Below the pieces are notes generated by a model. It searched no databases and was not told where the DNA came from. It saw only the letters and a program-made list of their open reading frames with translations. From Nocardioidaceae bacterium (lineage in GTDB: Bacteria; Actinomycetota; Actinomycetes; Propionibacteriales; Nocardioidaceae), in assembly GCA_018672315.1 (NCBI GenBank), contig CP076053.1, forward strand, positions 2,777,827 through 2,841,826: DNA of 64,000 nt, written 5' to 3'. Of this stretch, positions 18,537 through 26,481 are shown one piece after another. The position numbers were made by a program, and so were the translations under genes. The stretch's first letter is position 1, and the number at the start of each line of letters is the position of its first letter.

Positions 18537-19415
18537 ATGAGCGACGCAATACAGGCGAGCCATGGCTGGCAGAACGGACTGCCGCTGAACCGGAAAGAGC
18601 GGTACTACACGGGCAGCGTTCTCCCCGGCCTCGTAGCAGGGGACGAGATGCAGCACCTTCCTCGATTCCTCTCGCTCTGCGGACTCGATGTGGAGATCGG
18701 TGACGCCGACGGCGTGCCGGCGGTGCATTTCCTCACCGAGTACGGATTCGCAGAATCGGTCGCGACCGAGTCGGCTCGCTCGTTCTGGGGCACCGATACG
18801 GCGAACGACACTCCGGATGTGGTGATCGTCGGACCCGACTGGCTCGTCGCCATCGAGGCGAAGATGTTCCACACCCCGACCGAAGACGCTTTGAACGAGC
18901 AGATGGCGAAGCAGGCGACGATCATCAGCCTGTGGCGAGACAAGCTCGGTCTTGACGCGGCCAGGGTCAAGCATCTCTTGTTGTTGCCGCAGCCATTCAG
19001 CGAGAGTCGACCCGGTCTGACACACCAGGTGCTCACGTGGGAAACAGTGAGGGACGAGTTCGCCTCAGTCGGTTCGGACTACTGGCGCGCTGTCCTCGAG
19101 GCGGCACTTGATGCATACGCGGACCTCAAGTCCCCGGACTCGACCTACGGACAGAACAGCCTGGCCAAACTGGCCGGACATCGGATCAGCGAGGACGGTG
19201 TGGTGACCATCGGCGACGAGGTACGGCAGATCGTCGCAGTCGGGCGGCACGGGGGACTGGGCGGCGCCGCCTTCGCCGACGATCTCGCGACCGGTGCGTG
19301 GCAGTCACGCCGATACGAGATCAGCGATCAACCGCCAAAGAACGAGAACTGGTTCACGATCCATGAGTTCAAGCACGCCGTTTCCTCGGCCGGATCGAAA
19401 GCCGAGTCCGAGTAG
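18537..19415 (+). CDS. PD-(D/E)XK nuclease-like protein
   Basis: The 292-aa protein shows the core motif of PD-(D/E)XK nucleases: TPDVVIVG followed by AIEAKMF (D...E-x-K). Helices that often carry substrate residues flank it (NEQMAKQATIISLWRDKLG). The rest is unassigned. The ATG at 18537 has a GAAGGGA site. It lies in tandem with the coiled-coil gene and converges on the NrtR-like gene, 33 bp away. It may instead be a non-catalytic member of the fold. Confidence 0.7.
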   Translation: MSDAIQASHGWQNGLPLNRKERYYTGSVLPGLVAGDEMQHLPRFLSLCGLDVEIGDADGVPAVHFLTEYGFAESVATESARSFWGTDTANDTPDVVIVGPDWLVAIEAKMFHTPTEDALNEQMAKQATIISLWRDKLGLDAARVKHLLLLPQPFSESRPGLTHQVLTWETVRDEFASVGSDYWRAVLEAALDAYADLKSPDSTYGQNSLAKLAGHRISEDGVVTIGDEVRQIVAVGRHGGLGGAAFADDLATGAWQSRRYEISDQPPKNENWFTIHEFKHAVSSAGSKAESE

Positions 19416-19448
19416 GCGCTGCCCAGCCCTCCGCCAGTCGAGTTGGCC

Positions 19449-20201
19449 CTACGCGCGCGGCAAGCCACCGGGCTCCAGGCCATCGCCCTTTCCAGGGACG
19501 AACAGCCGGGCCGGTCTGCCCACAGCCGCCGAGGAGAGGATCGCCGTGCCGTCTTCGGCGCGCGCATGAATCAATCGCTCGCGCATTCGGCGGGCGAACG
19601 TGTCCCGCTGCAGCCCTGCATGGAGCACAGCTTCATGCGCCTCTCGCAGTTGCCGCAATGAGAACGGTGCCGTGAGCAGGCCATCTGGGTCCGGTCGCCC
19701 CTCGTAGCGTCGCCGCATCCGGCGTACGGCCGTCGTCACCATCTCGTCGTGGTCGTAAGCGAGGGGCTCGGCGGTGACACGCCGGTCTCGAACGGCCGGC
19801 CCGGCGACGGGGATTAACTTGGACGCGGACGACAGCTGCTCGGCGGCGCCTCGGGGGAGGGCGGTCGCGTGCGCGACGGACATCGTCCAGCCGCGCGGAT
19901 CGCGGTCGGGAGCGTCGTACACCCCGAGCGGATGCAGGTCCAGAGAGCGCTCATGCCGGTAGCCGAGCTTCGACTCCAGGATCGCCGCCACGGTCGACTC
20001 GATGGTCTCTCGCTCACGGACGAAGCGGCCCGGGAGCGCCGGCTGGTCGCCGGGGCCCGGGAGCGTCACGACGCACAGCTCAAGGGGACGCGTACGCCGC
20101 CGCTCAGTATTTGTGTCGGAGGTCGGTGCGAGAGTCAGCGGTACGAGATCGACGGCGACGTGGGGGCTCGGATAGTCAGCCAGACGATCTGAAGAAGTCA
20201 C
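19449..20201 (-). CDS. nrtR: NrtR-like Nudix-fold transcriptional regulator
   Basis: The N-terminal half (residues 15-120) has a Nudix fold, but the Nudix box is degraded: where catalytic enzymes have REXXEE the sequence reads REtIESTVAAILESKLGY-like, with the key glutamates missing. That is the hallmark of NrtR repressors. The C-terminal winged helix (PFSLRQLREAHEAVLHAGL, FARRMRERLI, GRPARLF) matches NrtR. Known members sense ADP-ribose or other NAD metabolites and repress NAD-related genes. The gene is divergent from the ARPP-1 gene, and a 20-bp palindromic operator lies directly upstream. Confidence 0.8.
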   Translation of the reverse strand: MTSSDRLADYPSPHVAVDLVPLTLAPTSDTNTERRRTRPLELCVVTLPGPGDQPALPGRFVRERETIESTVAAILESKLGYRHERSLDLHPLGVYDAPDRDPRGWTMSVAHATALPRGAAEQLSSASKLIPVAGPAVRDRRVTAEPLAYDHDEMVTTAVRRMRRRYEGRPDPDGLLTAPFSLRQLREAHEAVLHAGLQRDTFARRMRERLIHARAEDGTAILSSAAVGRPARLFVPGKGDGLEPGGLPRA

Positions 20202-20209
20202 GTCTCGAG

Positions 20210-20229
20210 TTTACGCAGATATGCGCAAA
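20210..20229. promoter_or_regulatory. Candidate NrtR operator, TTTACGCAGATATGCGCAAA
   Basis: The two 8-nt arms (TTTACGCA and TGCGCAAA) match at 7 of 8 positions around a GATA centre. The site begins 9 bp upstream of the nrtR start codon and lies in the divergent region to the ARPP-1 gene, so one dimer could control both directions. Confidence 0.6.
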
Positions 20230-20247
20230 GTCCGGTCTCGGGCCCTT

Positions 20248-20282
20248 GGTTTCGAGACGGCTCCTTCGTCGCCTCCTCAACC
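20248..20282. repeat. REP-like imperfect palindrome, copy 1
   Basis: The unit begins GGTTTCGAG and ends CTCCTCAACC. It resembles the short hairpin elements scattered between genes in Nocardioidaceae genomes (recalled from general knowledge, not searched). Copy 2 follows in tandem. Confidence 0.5.
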
Positions 20283-20294
20283 AGCGGTGGCCTC

Positions 20295-20334
20295 GGTTTC
20301 GAGGCTCGTCGCTAGCGCTGCTCACACCTCAACC
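20295..20334. repeat. REP-like imperfect palindrome, copy 2
   Basis: The unit begins GGTTTCGAGGCTCGTCG and ends ACACCTCAACC, with an AGCGCTAGCGAC-type centre. It lies just upstream of the ARPP-1 ribosome site and would form a hairpin in the leader of that mRNA. Confidence 0.5.
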
Positions 20335-20354
20335 ATCGGATGAAGGGCACCACC

Positions 20355-21215
20355 ATGCAGATCCACATCGGGCAGGGCTTCCCTGTCGCACCCGTCACCT
20401 TCTTTCCCGTCTGGACTCACAGCGGCGGCCGGCGACGCTTCACCACCTCGCTCGACCAGCTCCGCATCGCAGAGATGCCGGAGGCGCAGGCGCCCTACCT
20501 GCTCGTCGAGAACCCCGGCAAGCGCAACGTGTTCGTCGCCGAGGGGCAGCTGTTCGAAGGCGGCTTCCAAGACCGGATGGCGCTGCGCAGCAGCATCATC
20601 CCGGCTAGGAGCGTCGGCGAGATCGCCGTCGCCTGCGTCGAGGTCGGCCGCTGGGGCGGTGAGGCCCGCGAGCACACGATGGAGATCCGCAGGGCGTCGG
20701 AGTTCGTACGCGCCGGCTGGGGCGCAGGCGGTCAGGCCGAGGTCTGGGACCGCATCTCCCGCACCGACGCAGTCGGCTCGGCGACCACCTCGTACGCCGA
20801 GGTTCGGCGCGACATCGCACGGCAGTGGGCGTTCGACCGCTCGATGATGACGCTCCCGCCGTGGCCCCCGCTCCTGCCGGGCCAGTCGGGCGTGCTGATC
20901 GGCGTCGGCGGGTACCCGATGCGGCTCGAGATCTTCTCCGACCCCGCGACGCTGCGCGAGCACTACACCGCACTTGGCGAATCCATCTGGGTCGACCTCC
21001 ACGACGCCCCCATGGAGGTGACGCCCGGACGTCGAGCCCGCCGCATGGTCCGACGTATCGAGCCGCTGCTCGCCGAGCAGGACGACCACCCCGATCCGTG
21101 GTCGATCACCGGGGCTGATTCGCGCTACGACGTCGGTCGGCTCAAGCACGGCGGTCTGCCCGTCCACATCCGCGCCAGCGACCGAAGTCACCCCGTCATC
21201 CGTGCGGGGGGCTAA
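20355..21215 (+). CDS. ARPP-1 domain protein (ARG/phosphatase-associated)
   Basis: This 286-aa protein belongs to the ARPP-1 family, described as genomically linked with ADP-ribosylglycohydrolases and rhodanese/phosphatase proteins in NAD-using pathways; its reaction is unknown. Characteristic segments are YLLVENPGKRNVFVAEGQLFEGG near residue 55 and RSSIIPARSVGEIAVACVE near residue 85 (conserved Cys). The start at 20355 is chosen because AAGGG sits 6 nt upstream; the ATG at 20340 lacks one. Its neighbours are nrtR (divergent) and the ARG-phosphatase fusion about 1.2 kb downstream, beyond an inserted minus-strand nuclease gene. Confidence 0.78.
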   Translation: MQIHIGQGFPVAPVTFFPVWTHSGGRRRFTTSLDQLRIAEMPEAQAPYLLVENPGKRNVFVAEGQLFEGGFQDRMALRSSIIPARSVGEIAVACVEVGRWGGEAREHTMEIRRASEFVRAGWGAGGQAEVWDRISRTDAVGSATTSYAEVRRDIARQWAFDRSMMTLPPWPPLLPGQSGVLIGVGGYPMRLEIFSDPATLREHYTALGESIWVDLHDAPMEVTPGRRARRMVRRIEPLLAEQDDHPDPWSITGADSRYDVGRLKHGGLPVHIRASDRSHPVIRAGG

Positions 21216-22288
21216 GGCTGACCCTCGTCCCGGACGGCTTCTGTCTCTGCGAGGATCTGCTCAGCGATGCTGTAGAGATTCTCACCGCCAACGCACCAGG
21301 CGTCGGCCGCAGAGAAGGTTGGTCGTGCGCCGCCTGCTCGCTCGAAAATTTCGTCTCTCAAGGCAGTCGGTGACCACGAGGCGTTAGCGTCGTCAGCGGC
21401 AGCCCAACGGAGGGGCTTCTGTGGGTGATTGTGCCACGTGATCTTCTTACGATCTGGATCTGCGTCGAGCCAGGCTTCCACTTCATTCGCGACGTCCGGC
21501 TTTACAAGGCTTACCAGGTTGAGAGAAACCTCGCTTCCATTCGATACCCGCCCCGCCTCCGCGATGATCTTGACCGACCGGGCGCGCCGCTTGTTAGTAG
21601 CGATTCGCTGCCTGACGGCGTCTGTGTTCACGCTCGCAGACGGGCGCAAGGTGCGACCGTCGAGATTCTCGACGGGATAGATAATCTGGAATCCCACGAG
21701 GACGTCATTGCCGTCCCTGAAAAGGCTGTACTCATGGCACTCGATGTCTAGTTGAGGGGCCACTACGTCCTTGAGCCACTGGACCGTGGTCACCGTCTGG
21801 TCGCTGAATTCTTCAGCGACGAGGACAATTTTCGGGAGTTTGAGTATCTCATCGTCCCATCCTGCATCGAGATGGTCATGCAACTCTTCCATAGCCTCAT
21901 GGGAGGAGATGGGCGTCTGTCTCGTTTTGTTTACCCACTTCGCGTGCGCGTCGGCGAGTTGTTCGCGAGTGAAACTGGCGACTAGCGCGCCGTACGTAAT
22001 GGCTTGGAGATGAACCTTTCGGTCAGACCCTCGCTTCAGTTCCACTACTACCGTTTGTCCGCTCGACGATAGCGCGAGAATATCGAGGGCTTCCCTTGCC
22101 GCGCCGCCGTCAGACGATTCCCAGTTGTTAAATTGCGTGCTAACGATCTTCAGCCCGTCGCCGAGGACGTCCGGGTGAAGTGACAGCCAACTCTCAAGAT
22201 GCTCTTTCTCCAGAAATGATTCCGACTTCATGTCGGTCGTGGCGAATTTCGATGCGCGCGAGCCGGCGACTCGTAGGAGATGGGTCAC
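21212..22288 (-). CDS. DUF91/NucS-like PD-(D/E)XK endonuclease
   Basis: The 358-aa protein has the DUF91 nuclease core: a LEKEHLESWLSLHPDVLGDGLKIV helix region, then LDILALSSSG and VVVELKRGS, giving the D...E-x-K catalytic set, followed by LQAITYGALVASFT. NucS-type enzymes cut branched or mismatched DNA. The GTG at 22288 is favoured because family members begin with a similar THLLRV strand; the ATG at 22231 is an alternative. The gene is visibly less GC-rich than all its neighbours and splits the ARPP-1/ARG pair, which suggests recent transfer. Confidence 0.8.
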   Translation of the reverse strand: MTHLLRVAGSRASKFATTDMKSESFLEKEHLESWLSLHPDVLGDGLKIVSTQFNNWESSDGGAAREALDILALSSSGQTVVVELKRGSDRKVHLQAITYGALVASFTREQLADAHAKWVNKTRQTPISSHEAMEELHDHLDAGWDDEILKLPKIVLVAEEFSDQTVTTVQWLKDVVAPQLDIECHEYSLFRDGNDVLVGFQIIYPVENLDGRTLRPSASVNTDAVRQRIATNKRRARSVKIIAEAGRVSNGSEVSLNLVSLVKPDVANEVEAWLDADPDRKKITWHNHPQKPLRWAAADDANASWSPTALRDEIFERAGGARPTFSAADAWCVGGENLYSIAEQILAETEAVRDEGQP

Positions 22289-22440
22289 GCGCTCAGACTG
22301 CCGTCACAACCTTCGCTGCGCAATGTCGCTCTGGGAATGACAGGTCAGGCGCTCACCGAGCTCTGGCAGCCGATCTACGTGATCCGATGCAACTGTCGGG
22401 GGTCAGCACCACCATGACAGCCGAGAAGAAGGGACTCCCC

Positions 22441-23961
22441 ATGAGACTCATCACCACGCAGACCGACCGCGCCGCCGGCGTCATCCTCGGTGCTGCTGCC
22501 GGCGACGCGCTCGGCGTCCCGTACGAGTTCGCCACCCCACCCCCTCCCGGCACCGACGCCGAGATGCGCGGCGGCGGACTCGGCGGCTTCACGCCGGGGG
22601 AGTGGAGCGACGACACCGCGATGGCCGTCGCTATCGCCCGCGTCGCCGCCACCGGAGCCGACCTCACCACCGAGGCCGCTCTCGACCAGATCGCCGACGG
22701 CTTCCTCGGCTGGCTGGGCGACGGACCCGCCGACATCGGCATCCAGACCTCAGCCGTGCTGCGCGCCACCGCCCGCCGTCTCGGGGCGGGCGAGCGGGGC
22801 GCGGCACGGCTGATGCGGGAGGAGGCCGCCGCGTACGCCGCGTCCCACCCCAAGTCCGCCGGCAACGGTGCGCTGATGCGTACGGCCCCTGTCGCACTCA
22901 CCTCGCTGGACGACCGTGACCACCTGGCCGTCGCGGCTCGTGCGGTCGCCGAGCTCACCCACGCCGACCCGCTCGCAGGCGACTCGTGCGTGCTGTGGAG
23001 CGAGGCCATCCGTGTCGCTGTGCTCGAGGAGCGCATCGATGTACGTGCCGGGCTCGACCTCCTTCCCGACGAACGGCGAGACCAGTGGTCGGCGTGGATC
23101 GACGAGGCTCTCGCAACGCCGACGACCCACCAGGAGGCGCCGGGGCGACAGTTCACCCCGAACGGCTTCACCGTTACCGCCCTGCAGGCCGCGGTAGCCG
23201 CGATCGCCCACACGTCCGTGCCGCCCGAGGCCCCCGAGCGGGGAAGCTTCGCCTGCCTCCACCTGCAGCACGCGCTGCACGCGGCCGTACGCATCGGCGA
23301 CGACACCGACACCGTCGCCGCAATAGCCGGGGGGCTTCTCGGGGCCCGCTGGGGTGCCGGCGCGGTGCCATGGACATGGCGCCGCGCCGTGCACGGGTGG
23401 CCCGGCCCCGGACACGGAGGGGACGGTCGCGACCTCGTCGCGTACGCCACGCTCACCGTCCGCGGCGGCGCGCCGGATGCCAAGGGCTGGCCGACCGCTG
23501 GTCACGTCGACTACGCCGACCGCGCGTTCTCGACCGTCGTCCCGCACCCGTACGACCGCGGCGTGCTGCTCGGCACCCACCGCTCCACCGGTCACGGAGC
23601 CGACACGGTCGTCTCGATGTGCCGCGTGGGTCGCGAGCAGACCTGCTTCGACGAGGCCACCGAGGTGATCGAGTCCCGACTCATAGACAGCGAGGACCCG
23701 GCAGACAACCCCCACCTCGGGTTCCTGCTTGCCGACGCGGCCGACGCCGTCCGAGGCCTCCGAGCCGAGGGAAAGACCGTGCTGCTCCACTGCGTCGCCG
23801 CGCATCAACGCACGCCGAGCGTCGCGGTCGCGTACGCCACCCTCCTCGGTCACGATCCCGAGCAGGCGCAGCGTGACGTCTTGGACGTCCTGCCCGGCGC
23901 CCGCGGTCGCGGTCGCGTCTGGGCGGCGGCGGCACGCGTCCCGCAGGGCTCTCGTGGCTGA
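22441..23961 (+). CDS. ADP-ribosylglycohydrolase fused to a Cys-type phosphatase domain
   Basis: Residues 10-330 form an ADP-ribosylglycohydrolase (DraG family), which removes ADP-ribose from proteins or nucleosides. Metal-binding motifs are present at the start (AAAGDALG, WSDDTAM) and end (GDDTDTVAAIAGG) of that domain. A linker is followed by a dual-specificity/rhodanese-like phosphatase domain with HCVAAHQRTPS (Cys451, Arg457). The ATG at 22441 has a GAAGGGA site; the ATG at 22414 is in frame but poorer. Together with ARPP-1 and NrtR this reconstitutes a predicted NAD/ADP-ribose salvage or signalling module. Confidence 0.87.
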   Translation: MRLITTQTDRAAGVILGAAAGDALGVPYEFATPPPPGTDAEMRGGGLGGFTPGEWSDDTAMAVAIARVAATGADLTTEAALDQIADGFLGWLGDGPADIGIQTSAVLRATARRLGAGERGAARLMREEAAAYAASHPKSAGNGALMRTAPVALTSLDDRDHLAVAARAVAELTHADPLAGDSCVLWSEAIRVAVLEERIDVRAGLDLLPDERRDQWSAWIDEALATPTTHQEAPGRQFTPNGFTVTALQAAVAAIAHTSVPPEAPERGSFACLHLQHALHAAVRIGDDTDTVAAIAGGLLGARWGAGAVPWTWRRAVHGWPGPGHGGDGRDLVAYATLTVRGGAPDAKGWPTAGHVDYADRAFSTVVPHPYDRGVLLGTHRSTGHGADTVVSMCRVGREQTCFDEATEVIESRLIDSEDPADNPHLGFLLADAADAVRGLRAEGKTVLLHCVAAHQRTPSVAVAYATLLGHDPEQAQRDVLDVLPGARGRGRVWAAAARVPQGSRG

Positions 23962-24028
23962 GTCGCGACGGGGCGGCTGGCTCGCGTCGAGGCACAATCC
24001 CGGGGCCAGGACGTGTCACGATGCAGAC

Positions 24029-24712
24029 ATGACCGAATCGCTGCTCGATCGCGCGATCTACAGCTACGCCGACGTGGATCGCCTGATCGGCTTGGGCGGC
24101 GGAACAGCTCGTCGCTGGCTCGAGGGCTACGAGCGCCTCGGGCGCTTCTACGACCCCATCCTTCGCCCGGAGCCGACCGGCTCAGACTCCGTGACGTGGG
24201 GCGAGATGGTGGAGGCGCGCCTGCTTGCCGAATTCCGCGGGCGCAAGGTGCCGGTGCAGAACATGCGACCAGCCATGGTGCGACTGCGCTCCGAGTTCGG
24301 GCGCTATCCGCTCGCCATGGCGAGTCCGTTCCTCGATGTCGAGGCGCGCAAGCTCGTCCAGACCGTGCAGGACGACGTGAGCCTCGCTCGCGAGCAGCAG
24401 CTGGTTGTCGTCGCAGACGGGCAGTACGTGCTCTCGGGGGCCACCGAGCGATTCACGGCCTGCGTCGAGTACGACGAGACAGGCGTTGCAGGAATCTTGA
24501 AGCCAGAACAGCGCACCCCGCTGGTTTCCATGGATCCCCGACGCACCTTCGGGCAGCCCGCCATGCGCAGCGTACGTACCGAAGCGATCGCCGAGGACTT
24601 CCGCGCTGGCACCAGCAGGGACCGGATCGCTGACCTGTACGACCTCACCCCGGAACAGGTCGACCAGGCGATCCGTTTCGAACTGATCGCTGGTGGCGAA
24701 CGAGCCGCCTGA
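24029..24712 (+). CDS. DUF433 family antitoxin
   Basis: This 227-aa DNA-binding protein has an N-terminal MerR-like helix-turn-helix (AIYSYADVDRLIGLGGGTARRWLEGYE) and a C-terminal DUF433 domain (AIAEDFRAGTSRDRIADLYDLTPEQVDQAIRFE region). DUF433 proteins are antitoxins of PIN-like toxins. The toxin-like gene follows 14 bp downstream. It is presumably autoregulatory. Confidence 0.82.
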   Translation: MTESLLDRAIYSYADVDRLIGLGGGTARRWLEGYERLGRFYDPILRPEPTGSDSVTWGEMVEARLLAEFRGRKVPVQNMRPAMVRLRSEFGRYPLAMASPFLDVEARKLVQTVQDDVSLAREQQLVVVADGQYVLSGATERFTACVEYDETGVAGILKPEQRTPLVSMDPRRTFGQPAMRSVRTEAIAEDFRAGTSRDRIADLYDLTPEQVDQAIRFELIAGGERAA

Positions 24713-24726
24713 TCCCCAGCGCGAAC

Positions 24727-25128
24727 GTGTACTTCACTGACGAGAACACGCTTGGCCTCGGCAAGCTCATGCGCAGCCTCGGGCGTGAAGACGTGCTCTA
24801 CCCAGGACATGATCGTCTGCCCGAGGTGCCGCGCGGCTCGCCGGACCTCGACTGGATGACCGTCATCGGGGAGCGCGAGTTGATCGTGTTGACGCGCGAC
24901 AGGCGCATTCGCTCCCGACCCGCCGAACGGCGCGCCTACTGGCAACACGGCATCCGCTCCGTCTGGATCGGCGCTAAGCAGGATCTAGGTCCAGCCGACC
25001 AGCTGCAGCTCTTCCTGCGACACGAAAAGCGCCTTAAGCGAGAGATCACGAAGCGCGGACCTGGGCCGTGGTCGCTGAGCCTCGGGCCGAGTGGCGTCCG
25101 CCCCCTGCGTCTCCCCGATCCGGAGTGA
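24727..25128 (+). CDS. PIN-like (DUF5615-type) toxin
   Basis: The 133-aa protein starts with FTDENTLGLGKLMRSLG, the PIN-like acidic start, and has VLTRDRRIRSRPAE, matching the Asp/Arg-rich core of PIN-like toxins paired with DUF433 antitoxins. It is likely an RNase held in check by the upstream protein. The GTG start is the first available codon after the antitoxin stop. Its stop overlaps the ribosome site of the next gene. Confidence 0.78.
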   Translation: MYFTDENTLGLGKLMRSLGREDVLYPGHDRLPEVPRGSPDLDWMTVIGERELIVLTRDRRIRSRPAERRAYWQHGIRSVWIGAKQDLGPADQLQLFLRHEKRLKREITKRGPGPWSLSLGPSGVRPLRLPDPE

Positions 25129-25133
25129 CTGCC

Positions 25134-25973
25134 ATGCGCATCGACCTGCACACCCACTCCAACATCAGCGACGGCAGCGACGACCCGGCCGAGCTCGTAC
25201 GCAAGGCAGCCGCGACCGGCCTCGACGTCGTCGCGCTGACCGACCACGACACCGTCGACGGGTGGGACGAGGCGCTCGAGGCAGGGCAGCGGCACGGCAT
25301 CACCGTCGTGACCGGCATCGAGTTCTCGGTGACCGACCTCGGCAGCGGACGGCACCTGCTCGGCTACCTCGTCGATCCACGGCACGAGCGCATCGCCGAG
25401 ATCCTCGGCCGTGCGGCGAGCTCGCGCGCCGACCGCATCGACGCTCTCTTCCCACGGTTGTCGGAGCTCGGTTTGTCCGTCGACGAGCAACGCGTACGCG
25501 CCTCAGGCGAGGGCATCCCCAGCCGCAAGCACGTCGCCAAGGCGATGGTCGAGGCCGGCCACGTCGCCGACGAGGACGAGGCGTTCGCCGAGTGGCTCAA
25601 CGAAGGCAAGCCCGCGTACGTCGAGCGCTACCGCCCCGACATCGTCGATGCCATCGCCGCCATCCGTGAGGCCGGGGGAGTGTCGGTGATCGCCCACCCC
25701 CGTGACACCAGGCGCGGGCCGGGAGTCGACGACGAGCGACTCGCAGAACTCGCCGGGGCCGGGCTCGACGGAGTCGAGGTCGACCACCAGGCGCACTCAC
25801 CTGATGTGCGTGGAGCGTTGCGCGACGTCACCGACCGACTCGGCCTCGTCGTCACCGGCTCCAGCGACTACCACGGCACCCGCAAGACCGACCACGACCT
25901 CGGCTGCAACCTGACCGCACCCGACCAGGGGCGGGCACTCCTGGGCGACCTGATTCCCCTCACGAACGGATGA
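25134..25973 (+). CDS. PHP-domain phosphoesterase (RNase AM/TrpH-like)
   Basis: This 279-aa metal-dependent phosphoesterase shows the PHP metal ligands: HTHSN at residues 6-10, LTDHDT near 38, GIEFS near 62, VIAHPRD near 186 and GSSDYHG near 245. TrpH/YciV proteins hydrolyse 3',5'-nucleotide bisphosphates and trim the 5' ends of RNA. A CCGGAG site lies 8 nt before the ATG. The HD-domain gene starts 4 bp downstream, so this is an operon. Confidence 0.86.
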   Translation: MRIDLHTHSNISDGSDDPAELVRKAAATGLDVVALTDHDTVDGWDEALEAGQRHGITVVTGIEFSVTDLGSGRHLLGYLVDPRHERIAEILGRAASSRADRIDALFPRLSELGLSVDEQRVRASGEGIPSRKHVAKAMVEAGHVADEDEAFAEWLNEGKPAYVERYRPDIVDAIAAIREAGGVSVIAHPRDTRRGPGVDDERLAELAGAGLDGVEVDHQAHSPDVRGALRDVTDRLGLVVTGSSDYHGTRKTDHDLGCNLTAPDQGRALLGDLIPLTNG

Positions 25974-25977
25974 AGAG

Positions 25978-26481
25978 ATGACTGACTCACACGCCGGCCT
26001 CGCCGCGATCGCCCGCGCATTCGCCATCGGTGCGCACGCCGGGCAGGTCGACAAGGCAGGCAATCCGTACCGCGGCCATGTCGAGCGCGTCGCGGGGAGA
26101 GTCGCGGCGGCCGGCTACGGCGAGGAGCAACAGGCCGCCGCCTGGCTGCACGACACGATCGAGGACTGCCCCGGGATCGACGCCGCGCTTCTCGCCGAGG
26201 TCGGGTTCAGCCCGGACGTCGCGGCCGCGGTCGAGGCGCTGACCAAACGACCTGCCACGGACGAGCAGCCGAAGGAGGAGCACCTCGACGCTGTGCGCCG
26301 AGCGTGCGCAGATCCCATCGCCAAGGTCGTCAAGGCTGCTGATGTCGCCGACAACAGCGACCCGGCACGACTGAGCGTCTTGCCGGACGATCTGCGGGAG
26401 CGTCTCACCGAGAAATACACCCGGGCGCGTGCTCTGCTCGATGAGCTCGGTGCCCCGCGCTTCGACGGCACCTCGGCGTGA
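25978..26481 (+). CDS. HD-domain phosphohydrolase (SpoT/MESH1-like)
   Basis: The 167-aa HD protein contains RGHVERVA, AAWLHDTIEDCP (the HD pair), and KAADVADNSD with the distal Asp, in an arrangement like the (p)ppGpp hydrolase half of RelA/SpoT. Substrate assignment beyond a nucleotide phosphohydrolase is inference. A GAAGAG site precedes the ATG. The stop overlaps the GTG of the cREC gene (GTGA). Confidence 0.8.
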   Translation: MTDSHAGLAAIARAFAIGAHAGQVDKAGNPYRGHVERVAGRVAAAGYGEEQQAAAWLHDTIEDCPGIDAALLAEVGFSPDVAAAVEALTKRPATDEQPKEEHLDAVRRACADPIAKVVKAADVADNSDPARLSVLPDDLRERLTEKYTRARALLDELGAPRFDGTSA

